Assembly (NCBI GenBank): GCA_002692965.1
Contig: NZNC01000013.1
Coordinates: 1 to 64,000 of the forward strand
Length of the DNA: 64,000 bases
Direction: 5' to 3'
DNA from: Haliea sp.
GTDB taxonomy: Bacteria > Pseudomonadota > Gammaproteobacteria > Pseudomonadales > Halieaceae
Positions 1 through 8,908 of the stretch are shown here, one piece after another. Below the pieces are notes generated by a model, which was not told where the DNA came from, did no database searches, and worked only from the letters and a program-made list of their open reading frames with translations. The first letter of the stretch is position 1; every line of letters begins with the position of its first letter. The position numbers and the translations under genes were made by a program.

Positions 1-152
1 ACGCGGACCAGAGCGGCTACCGCTGGGGTATCCGTAGCGATGCAGACCAGAGTGGCTACCGCTGGGGTATCCGTAGCGATGCGGACCAGAGCGGCTACCG
101 CTGGGGCATCCGTAGCGATGCGGACCAGAGCGGCTACCGTTGGGGCATTCGC
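1..152 (+). repeat. 39-bp in-frame tandem repeat array
   Basis: Four consecutive 39-bp units (units begin near 3, 42, 81 and 120) are almost identical. They differ at a few bases that are mostly synonymous, for example GGT/GGC and AGC/AGT. The period is exactly 13 codons, so the array keeps frame. It is cut by the window edge, so total copy number is unknown. Confidence 0.9.
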
Positions 153-155
153 TAA
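1..155 (+). CDS. C-terminal end of a 13-residue tandem-repeat protein (partial)
   Basis: The window opens inside a reading frame that runs to a TAA at 153-155. It is built of tandem copies of the 13-residue unit DQSGYRWGIRSDA, and the last copy ends at ...GIR-stop. Four copies are visible and the start lies outside the window. The unit is aromatic and charged (Tyr, Trp, Arg, Asp), with no Cys and no hydrophobic stretch. I do not recognise the family. Such perfect short repeats suggest a surface or structural protein, or a repeat array that expands by slippage, but that is inference. A hairpin that looks like a terminator follows the stop. Confidence 0.6.
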   Translation, partial: ADQSGYRWGIRSDADQSGYRWGIRSDADQSGYRWGIRSDADQSGYRWGIR

Positions 156-176
156 GCACTAATTCAAGAACAGTTT

Positions 177-196
177 GGGGCACCGTCTGGTGCCCC
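177..196 (+). terminator. Putative terminator of the repeat-protein gene
   Basis: A perfect 8-bp stem (GGGGCACC / GGTGCCCC) with a 4-nt loop begins 21 bases after the stop codon at 155. The downstream tract (ATTCTTCG) is only mildly T-rich, so intrinsic termination is plausible but not ideal. Confidence 0.55.
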
Positions 197-294
197 ATTC
201 TTCGTCACTCTCTCCCAATATAGTCATTAGTCCTCCATTGTAGAATCACGCTAGTACCTTGTATCATCGGCGAAAAGCACAAGGTGGCCGTGAT

Positions 295-3200
295 GTGAAG
301 GCGACATTAGCCCTTCTTACTACAGTTTTTCTATTAGTTGTTGGTGCGCCCGTCAGCTGGTCGCTGGCACCATCAGATTACACTTTCAGATTATCTCCAG
401 CCTCTAGCGAGCTGACCCAGCAATCCGTCCGTAATATTTTCCAAGACAGTCAAGGCTTTGTCTGGCTCCTTACACAAGAGGGCGTACATCGCTTCGACGG
501 ATATACTGTAATCAGATTTAGAGCCAGTAATAAAGAGGAGGGTGGGCTTTCCCACCAATCCACGACAGGTATTGTCGAAGATAGCCAAGGCTTTATCTGG
601 ATCGCCACCGCTGGAGGTGGTGTGAACAAGTACGATCCTGCCGATCACTCATTCTCTGCAATACGTTCCGGGGCAGAGATGTCTGAGAAGACGTTGATCT
701 CAGATACTATTTATTCTCTATTCAAGGACCCTGATGGGAGTATTTGGATAGGCTACGATATCCCCGGTGTCTTTAGTCGCATAAATCCCGGTACGGGAAA
801 TCTAAAGCATTATCGTCTGCCCGCCGATAACGAGCAGCCACTTGGTCGAATATCAGGCTTCTCATCAGATCCGCAAGGTCGGCTGTTTGCTGCGTCAAAA
901 AATGGCTATCTAATTGATGTAACCGCCTATTTAAATGGCGGGATCGGATATGTGACAAGCATATCCGATTATATCGGTGACCGATTCGATAATCTGAGTG
1001 ATATTGATTTTTCAGAGGATGGTTGGCTATGGATTGCGTCACTTGACCATGGTTTAGTTCGTATAAATCGAAGCAATGCAGAATATTCCCACTTCTCAGG
1101 GCGTCGTCCTCTTGATTCCATTGATATTGCCGATCCTAGCGTCTATGCCATCATGGAGGACAGTAAAGGCAACGTCTGGATTGCAACAAGAAATGGTTTG
1201 AGTGTTTGGGATAATTCTGATCAGTCAATTTCTCATTTTCATACTGCCAACTCTAATCTCCCGGACAATCAAGTTTTTAGCGTTTATCAAGGAAACTCTG
1301 GAGTGTTCTGGGTTGGAACATTCAATGGGCTAGCTTTTGGCTCTAAGTCATATTTTACCAAAGTTACATCGGATAGGGGGCCGGAGGTAAATTCAATAAA
1401 TTCGTTTGTAGAGGCATCGAAAAATAAAATTTGGGTTGCAAATAATGCTGGCATCTACAAGTTCGTCAAAAACGACTTTCCTCTTGGTCATGTCCAAGAT
1501 TTTGAGCTGGTTCTTCCAAAGGATATAGGTCCTGTGATGAGTATGTTCCTAGAGGAGGATGTACTCTGGATAGGAACAATGAGTAACGGGCTTTTCAGAT
1601 ACGATTTAGAGTCAAATGATTATAAGAATTTCCAATACTCACCTTCGGAACCGAATAGCATCGGGGCAAATGGTATAACGAGTATTAAGCGTATTTCAAC
1701 CGGTCACCTGCTCGTCGCTACATATGGTGGTGGGGTTAATCTTTATCAGCCTGATCTTGGAGGTTTTGTTAGGTTTTCGAACGACCCCCAGGATCCTCAT
1801 AGTATAAGTAGCTCTTATGTTATTGACATATTTGAGGACTCCCTCGGCTATATTTGGCTCGGTACGGAGACCGGCCTTAATTTATTCGACATTAGTAGTG
1901 GAACCTTCAAAAAATATAGGCCGGAGAGAGGGAATGCAAAGAGCCTTAGTAGCGATTTGACGTGGTCTCTCAACGAGGATAGCGAGGGTAGACTCTGGGT
2001 CGGTACGCAGAGTGGCGGGGTAAATTACTGGCCTAAAAGCTCTCGGATGAATCTTGAGGTTAACTTTCTAACGCTTCCCGAAAACATTAAGTTGCCTAGC
2101 TTAGATGTTTACTCAGTGGTTCCGGATGATTTGGGATACATTTGGTTGTCGCACAACCGAGGCCTGTCGAGATTGAATCCAGACCTTTCTTTCGCCCAAC
2201 ATTTTGATTCTACTGATGGTCTTCAAGGTCCGGAGTTTAATCATGGTGCCGCATATAAAGATAGTAGTGGTCTATTGTATTTTGGAGGAAATAACGGGTT
2301 TAACATAGTTAACCCTCGAGTTGTGGTGCCAAGTAACTACTCGCCTCCATTGCGTATTACTGAGTTTAAGGTGCTGAATGAGGAGGTTTTCTTTGATGAG
2401 CCGATAAGCTTTAAAAATCGTATAGAGCTTCCGTACAACTTCCGTTATGCGTCTTTTAAGTTTGCCTCTTTAGATTATAGTAATCCAGCAGCAATTAAGT
2501 ATAGATATATGCTGGAGGGTTTTGATAATACCTGGGTGGATCTTACTGAATCTCGCACCGCATCTTTCTCTTCATTGCCATCCGGACTATATAATTTGAA
2601 AGTGAGGGCCACTAATTCGGATGGTGTTTGGAGTGATAACGAAATAGCAATGAACATTCGGGTTACACCGGCGCCTTGGATGACACTACCCGCTTATTTC
2701 ACGTACGTGTTCTTGAGTTTTTTGATCCTTTTCTCTTATGTTTTCTACCAGCGAAAAAAAGCACTTATCGCGCAGCAGAGACAAATTGAGCTTGAGAAAA
2801 AGGTAGAGGAGCGCACGCGCGACCTCCAGCTCGCAAGAATCGCAGCAGAGGACGCTAGTAAGGCAAAATCTGAGTTTTTAGCTGTAATGAGTCATGAGAT
2901 TCGTACGCCTATGCATGGCGTTATTGGCATGACAGAGCTTCTCCTGAAATCTAATCTAAATGGACGACAAGCGGGTTTTGCGCAGAGCGCCTACCGGAGT
3001 GGAAAAGCTCTTCTTGAATTGATTAACTCCATTCTGGACTTTTCAAAAGCAGAGGCCGGCAAGCTTGATGTTGAGAGGTCGCCGTTCGATCCGGCTGCAA
3101 TTGCTGACGGAGTATGCGAGGTCTTTTCGGAAACGGTCGCCAGGAAAAATATTAGATTCTACTACAATATTTCTGAAAACCTTCCTAGTTTTATAATTGG

Positions 3201-4752
3201 CGACGCAGCTAAAGCGCGTCAGATACTTAGCAATCTTGTAGGTAATGCCATCAAATTCACTGACTCAGGTTATGTTAGCGTTTCCTTGGATTGGAGGGAT
3301 TTAGGTACCTCAGATTTTCGTTCAGGATTTCTTCTTCTGGAGGTTGAGGATACAGGGATTGGAATATCAGAGGATGCTCAGTCCAGGCTTTTTGATGCTT
3401 TTACTCAGGCAGACGCAAGTACCACGCGCAAATATGGTGGCACAGGGCTGGGCCTGGCTATATGTAAGCAGTTCGTAGATGTTTTAAATGGTTCAATCGA
3501 GGTGAAATCGAGCATTGGAGCAGGCTCTACGTTCAGAGTTTCTCTTCCTGTCTCTCTTGCTCCAGAATCGCCAGCTATTCAGAGTGTATCTGGTTTCAGA
3601 ATCGCGGTTTTCTCGATAGATATAATGTTTATAAATTCGATTGTTTCAGTCTGCAGTAGGGTTTCTCTGCCCGTAGCCGGCTCGGGTGGTGATCTCGAGT
3701 GCTTAATTCACAGTAAATTCAATGTTTTGATTTTAGATTCTTACTCCTGTTCTTCTGAGTTGCTTAAAGGTCTCGCTCAGGTTATTCCAAATGGCACTCA
3801 TGTCTTATATTGTATGAAGGCTTACGATGTCGCCCCTCTATGTGCCTTACCTCTAGAGATAGTGACAATCCCTGTTTCAAGCGAGGGTTTGCTCCGCTCC
3901 TTAAACTCCATGGCCACTTTTTGTGGGCCCTCTGCCTCAACTTCTACTGAAAATTTTAGGCTTCGTCGTAAGCCCAAGGTCCTCGTGGCAGAGGATCTTG
4001 AGGTGAACCAAAAGATCATTAGTGAAATACTGGACCTTGTAGGCTGTGATGTCATGGTAGTAGAAGACGGAAGAGCCGCCGTAGAGGCGCAGCTCAAACA
4101 TCCTTTCGATATGATTTTCATGGACTGTCAGATGCCTGTTTGTGATGGTATTGAGGCTACTAGGTTGATTCGAGAAGCTGAATTGAAGGCGGGTGTTCGG
4201 CCTGTTCCTGTGGTTGCTTTGACTGCTGGTAATACAAGTGAGGAGAGAGATAAAGCGTTAAATTCAGGTATGAATTTATTCTTATCTAAGCCTTTCACTT
4301 TTGAAGATATTAAGAAAATATTGGAGTCATATTTTGCGAGAGATCTTGCTCAGAACGTCCAAGGTGTTGATGGCAGTGATTCCTCATCTGATGTTTCACG
4401 TGATGAATCTGCGGTTGATGTTAGTGCAGTTAAGAACATTCGAAGCCTTGAGGCGCAAACAGGTCGTATGATTTTTGAAAAAGTATTAGAGAAGTTTGAT
4501 GAGCAATTTTCGGAAAAGCTAATTGATCTAGAATCTGCCTTGAATATCGTACCTTATGATTACGATAGAGTCGCCTCGCTAGGTCATGCAATCAAGTCAA
4601 TGAGCGCAAATGTAGGCGCGGCATCTGTGCGAGCCTATGCGTCTGATATGGAGAGGTTTTCCAAAGATAAGTCAAAGGTTTTTGATGTTTCTGATGTCGA
4701 TCAGTTGAAGAAAGAGGGATCGAGATTTTTTGAAGAGATCAAAGGCTACTAG
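295..4752 (+). CDS. One-component hybrid two-component sensor (HTCS-like) with receiver and Hpt domains
   Basis: This is a very large membrane sensor kinase of about 1,485 residues. The GTG at 295 is preferred over an in-frame TTG at 259, because AAGGTGG lies 7 nt upstream and the product then begins directly with a signal peptide. In order it shows a long periplasmic region with many Reg_prop propeller repeats (for example [19 protein letters not shown]), a Y_Y_Y-like domain, a membrane segment near residues 800-820, HisKA ([10 protein letters not shown], His about 866), HATPase_c ([18 protein letters not shown]), a degenerate receiver-like stretch, a true receiver ([10 protein letters not shown], Asp about 1277) and a C-terminal Hpt domain ([12 protein letters not shown], His about 1431). 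Such proteins usually sense extracellular ligands, often glycans. No DNA-binding output domain is present, so a separate response regulator is expected. Confidence 0.92.
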   Translation: MKATLALLTTVFLLVVGAPVSWSLAPSDYTFRLSPASSELTQQSVRNIFQDSQGFVWLLTQEGVHRFDGYTVIRFRASNKEEGGLSHQSTTGIVEDSQGFIWIATAGGGVNKYDPADHSFSAIRSGAEMSEKTLISDTIYSLFKDPDGSIWIGYDIPGVFSRINPGTGNLKHYRLPADNEQPLGRISGFSSDPQGRLFAASKNGYLIDVTAYLNGGIGYVTSISDYIGDRFDNLSDIDFSEDGWLWIASLDHGLVRINRSNAEYSHFSGRRPLDSIDIADPSVYAIMEDSKGNVWIATRNGLSVWDNSDQSISHFHTANSNLPDNQVFSVYQGNSGVFWVGTFNGLAFGSKSYFTKVTSDRGPEVNSINSFVEASKNKIWVANNAGIYKFVKNDFPLGHVQDFELVLPKDIGPVMSMFLEEDVLWIGTMSNGLFRYDLESNDYKNFQYSPSEPNSIGANGITSIKRISTGHLLVATYGGGVNLYQPDLGGFVRFSNDPQDPHSISSSYVIDIFEDSLGYIWLGTETGLNLFDISSGTFKKYRPERGNAKSLSSDLTWSLNEDSEGRLWVGTQSGGVNYWPKSSRMNLEVNFLTLPENIKLPSLDVYSVVPDDLGYIWLSHNRGLSRLNPDLSFAQHFDSTDGLQGPEFNHGAAYKDSSGLLYFGGNNGFNIVNPRVVVPSNYSPPLRITEFKVLNEEVFFDEPISFKNRIELPYNFRYASFKFASLDYSNPAAIKYRYMLEGFDNTWVDLTESRTASFSSLPSGLYNLKVRATNSDGVWSDNEIAMNIRVTPAPWMTLPAYFTYVFLSFLILFSYVFYQRKKALIAQQRQIELEKKVEERTRDLQLARIAAEDASKAKSEFLAVMSHEIRTPMHGVIGMTELLLKSNLNGRQAGFAQSAYRSGKALLELINSILDFSKAEAGKLDVERSPFDPAAIADGVCEVFSETVARKNIRFYYNISENLPSFIIGDAAKARQILSNLVGNAIKFTDSGYVSVSLDWRDLGTSDFRSGFLLLEVEDTGIGISEDAQSRLFDAFTQADASTTRKYGGTGLGLAICKQFVDVLNGSIEVKSSIGAGSTFRVSLPVSLAPESPAIQSVSGFRIAVFSIDIMFINSIVSVCSRVSLPVAGSGGDLECLIHSKFNVLILDSYSCSSELLKGLAQVIPNGTHVLYCMKAYDVAPLCALPLEIVTIPVSSEGLLRSLNSMATFCGPSASTSTENFRLRRKPKVLVAEDLEVNQKIISEILDLVGCDVMVVEDGRAAVEAQLKHPFDMIFMDCQMPVCDGIEATRLIREAELKAGVRPVPVVALTAGNTSEERDKALNSGMNLFLSKPFTFEDIKKILESYFARDLAQNVQGVDGSDSSSDVSRDESAVDVSAVKNIRSLEAQTGRMIFEKVLEKFDEQFSEKLIDLESALNIVPYDYDRVASLGHAIKSMSANVGAASVRAYASDMERFSKDKSKVFDVSDVDQLKKEGSRFFEEIKGY

Positions 4753-4753
4753 C

Positions 4754-4954
4754 TCAGTGCTCTATTGAGTCTTTCTCCTGGCTTGAGAAAATATTTTTGC
4801 AGACTTTTCGTATCTCATGTTCGATTTCTTGTGATAATTTCAGGTTGCAATTTAGAGCTGCTCTTCCTTCTTGAACAATAGAATTTAATAGTAAGAGCTC
4901 CTCTGGAGAGATGTGAAAGTAGATCCCTGTATCGTCTACGTGCGTGAATTTCAT
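4754..4954 (-). CDS. Small uncharacterised protein, 66 aa
   Basis: A 66-residue acidic protein lies convergent with the sensor kinase and stops 2 bp after that gene ends. The start is supported by AGGAACG 4-7 nt upstream of the ATG on the minus strand. It contains a helical, leucine-rich middle (SPEELLLLNSIVQEGR) and no Cys pair, signal peptide or membrane segment. I do not recognise a family. Its good ribosome site and tight packing argue that it is real. Confidence 0.6.
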   Translation of the reverse strand: MKFTHVDDTGIYFHISPEELLLLNSIVQEGRAALNCNLKLSQEIEHEIRKVCKNIFSSQEKDSIEH

Positions 4955-5241
4955 ACTCGTTCCTGTTTTTAGGTTGTGTATGCTAGGGGCGTAAGCGCCA
5001 GAAAATTGAACTGATCAATTCTACCCATTAACCTTGGGTGCCGGATTAAGCGATCACTTTTCGCCTAAGGGCGTCTGAGCTGATCAAGTCATTACACCTT
5101 GATTATGGTTCTAATTCCATACCACTTCAATAAGTTCGATAACGTAAACTATCTTTCGCACTTTTGAGAAGAGGCATGGCTTCCCAAGTTGATACGATTG
5201 AGTTGCGAAGCTTAATCCCACAACAACGGAGAACCACCGCC

Positions 5242-5880
5242 ATGGGTAAGAATAACGATTGCACAAGCTTGGGTAAAGTCGTTCAGATCACCGGTGCCCC
5301 GGATGCAGGACCAACTCGGAGAGTTGGTCCGCGCACTGTTGAGGAGATCCTGAACGCGATGCTGGATGCAGAAGCCGACGCCATGTGCGGGGGGCGCAGC
5401 GTTACGAACGCAGCCCAGACCGGGTAGATACCCGTGCCGGCCACTATCGAACGCACCTTTCACAGCAAAGCTAGTGAGGTGGAGTTGAAGATGCCGAAGC
5501 TGCGCAAGCAGATCTTCGAGACGGCCATTACCGAACGCTACAAGCATCGCGAGACCTCGATTGAAGAGGGGCTGATGGCGACGTACCTGGCCGGCGTCTC
5601 GGTACGCCGGTTGAGGACATCAACGAAGCCCTGTGGGGCAACCGGGTCAGCTCCGGCACCGTCAGCAAGCTGAACGAGAAGGTCTAAAATCACATTGAGG
5701 CCTGGCGTAATCGACCGGTCCAGGGTGAGTACCCCTACGGTTACCTGGACGGCATCGAGCTAAAGCGTAGCTGGGCTGGCGAGGTGCGGAATGTCTCGGT
5801 CCTGGTCGGGGTTTGTGTCGATCAGTAGTGGTATCGGCATATTCTCGGTGTCCAGGAGGGACACAAGGAAGCTAACTCAG
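5242..5880 (+). pseudogene. Degraded IS256-family transposase
   Basis: Fragments spread over more than one frame match the conserved N-terminal and central parts of an IS256-family (MULE/DDE) transposase: VEEILNAMLDAEADAM, then ASEVELKMPKLRKQIFETAI, then TSIEEGLMATYLAGVSVRR. After a frameshift the match continues as VEDINEALWGNRVSSGTVSK and YLDGIELKRSWAGEVRNVSV. In-frame stops fall near 5425, 5688 and 5827, and the catalytic C-terminal half is missing. The copy is dead. The upstream 287 bases (4955-5241) show no clear gene and may include its left flank. Confidence 0.85.
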
Positions 5881-5914
5881 AACGCGTATGTGTAGCGCTT
5901 CACGGGATCTGGAT

Positions 5915-6060
5915 GAGTTCAACAGCGTTTCCCATGCGCAGTTGTTAGCCACCCAGTGGCTCTAGCAATACAATAACGAGCGACCCAACACGGCTATCGG
6001 GGGAGTACCTCCGGCCCGACTGCTACAGGCAGCATAACTCTATACTCAAATGGGCGGCTA
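5915..6060 (+). pseudogene. C-terminal stump of an IS3-family transposase (OrfB)
   Basis: The frame reads EFNSVSHAQLLATQWL, a stop, then QYNNERPNTAIGGVPPARLL and a stop. This is the characteristic C-terminal end of IS3-family (IS407-like) integrase-type OrfB, where a WLW-YNNERPN-GGI-P pattern is usual. Only about 45 codons remain and they carry a nonsense codon. It abuts the IS256 remnant, so this spot has been hit by at least two elements. Confidence 0.75.
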
Positions 6061-6517
6061 AATATGGGGGGATTACAGGTGGAACTAGCCAACATGTTGA
6101 GGCAATCTACACTGTCAATGACAGACAAAGAACTAGAAGGTGCACAGTGACAATATATTGGTCCTCGGGATGGGAGTTCAGCCACACTGGTACTTGGTTG
6201 ACAAGTAGCTGTGCTCCTCCGCTCAGCCCGCATGAGCTTCACTTGCAAGTGGCGCTAAGAGTGCGCTGCTCGTTAGCCCTGGCCCAAGTGTGGCGAGTTC
6301 TGTCCTGCAGATGATTTTCAGGGACGCCCAACCTTATTGCGTTATCATTGTAATACTTAGCCGACTAGTTCGTCTGACCGAGAAAAACGCGCCGTATCGA
6401 ACCCGTGTTATATGCCAGATATAGAACCTCCGGAAAACAGGTTGTCAGCGATAACGTCCTGAATTAGCCGATAATGAACATAGCTGAGTTATAGTGAAGA
6501 GTGAAAGAAAGGAAAGA
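6061..6517. other. Gene-poor stretch upstream of the defence operon
   Basis: I see no convincing coding region on either strand here. It must hold the promoter of the downstream plus-strand operon, but no clean -35/-10 pair with normal spacing stands out. The last 100 bases are AT-rich. Confidence 0.4.
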
Positions 6518-8908
6518 ATGAGCAGAGTAACTGACTATAAAATACTGGAAATTCTCGAGTTGGAGCCTGTTAGTAATCGGTTGCGAAACGCGGTGTATAG
6601 GGCCTATCAGAAAGATGTAATGCCCTGCAATACGGTTCTGGAATACAGCCAATCGAAAGGAAAGATTATTAGGTCCCTTTATAGATTGCCAGGCGTTGGT
6701 GAGAAGACTGTAAACGAACTGGTGACCTTGCTTGACAAATATAGCCAGGGAATACCTCAAGAAAAAGACTCAGTCCCAACTCATCTTTCAATTCCCGAAT
6801 CACTCAGGGCAATAGGTATTACCTCATTTATTAGGTCGAAAAATTGCAGTGTGCGGCTAGAAAATGCGTTGTTTAAAGCTATTGATAGGGATCAGTTTCG
6901 TGCAGAGACATTGGGTGATCTGGATGGAAGAAGCTTTAACTCATTACAGTTCGATCTGCATAGGCTAGAAAACATGGGCTCGAAATCTGTTGATGAGTTC
7001 TTGAATATGTTAAAGCTCATTTCCTCTGATATTGACCAATACCCAGCTCGAGAGAGAAGTGATCAAGAAGAGTACTATTTACAGCGTCATACCAGTGATA
7101 GTAATTCTAGCTATAAAGATCTGCTTCTAAAGTGGGGGTATGGAGCTTCTACCGCTACGGAAATTATCCAAAGAATTCCAGGTCGATCCAGAAATGAAGA
7201 GAAAGTTCTGAAGGGGTTCAAGGCTGAGTACGCCGATGCAGCGCTGTCAGAAATTTTAGAATTGAGAAGTGGTCAGCTGCATGAAGTCGCTAAAACACTA
7301 GCTAAAGACGATAGGCTGTCTAAATATCTGGAGTCTCTGCTCTTATCTTTTTACCATTATTTGTCGAGCAAGAATGACCTTCAGTTTAGCTTCAGAGAGT
7401 TTTTTTCGTCTGACATGTCTGCATTAACTGGAAGACAGACGAAAATTCTTCTTTCGAGGTTTGGTAAGTATAAACGAACACTTGATGAACTAGGCAAAGA
7501 GTTTGGTGTTACCAGAGAAAGAATTAGGCAAATAGAGACTAAGGCCCTAAATGTCTATATAAAAGCTAATCGAGTTGGTCTATTTCATCTCACTGAAGAT
7601 CTTGAAGAGAGGATTAAGGAGGCAAGGGGTGTTTTATCAGTTTATACAATAAAAAAACTATATGAGATCTCCGGGAGAAAAGTAGATCTTCTATTGAATA
7701 TTATAGTACCTGATAGAAATGATTCGTATATTTATCGAGACGGCGAGTATATCATCAGTGCTGAATTTAAAAGTTATCAGTCCACGTTGTTCTCTCAAAT
7801 CGAAGACTATCTCTATCGTCATACTAGGACTAAGTTTCAAGAAATATTAGGCAATGTAGATGGCGTAAATAGCCAAATATTGGGTTACTTTCTTTTTGTA
7901 AATAATACTAAATTTTCTATGAACGCCGATGGCGAGATTGATATTGTCATTACTTCTGCATCAGAGCGTGCTCGATTCGTTTTAGACGCTGCAGCTCAGC
8001 CCTTGCATACCAGCGAAGCTGTAAGGCTCTATAGAAGCATTTTCAGCGAAGAAATAACAGAGCACGCACTTGGCTCTACATTGGGTAGGCTTGATGATGT
8101 ATTAATAGTGGGTCCAGGAACCTATGCGTTGTATTCGCAGTTGCATCTTAGTACTGAAGAAATTCAAAGTATTAGGGATGATGCATATTCATTTTTATAT
8201 GAGAAAAACTGTTATTTAAGTTCGAGAGTAATATTTGAGTATCTATGTAGAGTAAGGCCAGATTTTAGAATAAAGGAACCTCACTTTAACTATCACCTAA
8301 TACATGGAGTCCTCCAAGACGATGACAGATTCCAAAGTCGAAGAGGATTTATGGTTGGTTTGCATGACTTCGGCGACTATGCTTCTCTGGAAGAAGAAAT
8401 CGCAGAGCTGGTAAAAAGCCATGGACCGATCTCGATTACTGAACTTATGGAGTTGCTTCGTCCAACAAGAGGGCAGTTAACAAATGGATCGATTCGGAAT
8501 AGTTTGCTGGCCTGTGATGAGATTTTTTTGACTGCTAAAAAACGACGCTGGGACGTTGCTGACCGAGTATTTAGAGCTTCCAATGACGTCCGCAGGCTTC
8601 AAGTCGCCATTAGAATATCCGCCTACCGAGACAGCGTTCCGTTATCGTCCGTCTATAAGCGCGTTCGGGCAACTGGTATTGACTATTCCTTAGAAACCAT
8701 CCTCTCCGCCGTCTGGAAGGATCGTGAGATCAACTTAGAAGGCGGTTACGTTCACTATGCCGGAGGTGACGCTGAGATTGAACACTACTTGGCTACTGGG
8801 GAACCTAAGGCCCTTTGGCAACTGGATTACCGGAATCATATTGAAGAACAGGTTTTTGATACTAGTACCTTGGATGCACTACTGAGTGAGTTCGATCTGT
8901 ATGTTTAA
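6518..8908 (+). CDS. HhH-like and sigma-region-4-like DNA-binding protein, first gene of a Dnd-linked operon
   Basis: The product is about 796 residues from the ATG at 6518, which has AAAGGA 4 nt upstream. A GTG at 6494 would add 8 residues. Near residues 54-73 a helix-hairpin-helix-like or RNA polymerase alpha-CTD-like stretch is visible (RLPGVGEKTVNEL), and a second similar stretch lies around 150. Residues about 302-350 look like sigma-70 region 4, with LTGRQTKILLSRFG then a helix-turn-helix containing GVTRERIRQIETKAL. The C-terminal 400 residues appear to hold repeated winged-helix-like units (HTSEAVRLYRSIF; ISITELMELLRP). No catalytic motif is evident. It overlaps the helicase gene by 8 bp. 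DNA recognition or regulation for the phosphorothioate system is inferred from context only. Confidence 0.85.
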   Translation: MSRVTDYKILEILELEPVSNRLRNAVYRAYQKDVMPCNTVLEYSQSKGKIIRSLYRLPGVGEKTVNELVTLLDKYSQGIPQEKDSVPTHLSIPESLRAIGITSFIRSKNCSVRLENALFKAIDRDQFRAETLGDLDGRSFNSLQFDLHRLENMGSKSVDEFLNMLKLISSDIDQYPARERSDQEEYYLQRHTSDSNSSYKDLLLKWGYGASTATEIIQRIPGRSRNEEKVLKGFKAEYADAALSEILELRSGQLHEVAKTLAKDDRLSKYLESLLLSFYHYLSSKNDLQFSFREFFSSDMSALTGRQTKILLSRFGKYKRTLDELGKEFGVTRERIRQIETKALNVYIKANRVGLFHLTEDLEERIKEARGVLSVYTIKKLYEISGRKVDLLLNIIVPDRNDSYIYRDGEYIISAEFKSYQSTLFSQIEDYLYRHTRTKFQEILGNVDGVNSQILGYFLFVNNTKFSMNADGEIDIVITSASERARFVLDAAAQPLHTSEAVRLYRSIFSEEITEHALGSTLGRLDDVLIVGPGTYALYSQLHLSTEEIQSIRDDAYSFLYEKNCYLSSRVIFEYLCRVRPDFRIKEPHFNYHLIHGVLQDDDRFQSRRGFMVGLHDFGDYASLEEEIAELVKSHGPISITELMELLRPTRGQLTNGSIRNSLLACDEIFLTAKKRRWDVADRVFRASNDVRRLQVAIRISAYRDSVPLSSVYKRVRATGIDYSLETILSAVWKDREINLEGGYVHYAGGDAEIEHYLATGEPKALWQLDYRNHIEEQVFDTSTLDALLSEFDLYV

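Noticed and set aside
1-152. CRISPR-like tandem repeats
   Set aside because: Units are contiguous with no spacers and keep a reading frame, so this is a protein repeat.
5994-6248. Minus-strand frame of 84 codons beside the IS3 stump
   Set aside because: It lies partly over the transposase remnant and shows no ribosome site or family.
6518-8908. A true alternative sigma factor
   Set aside because: Only region 4 is recognisable; the core-binding region 2 is not seen and the protein is far too large.
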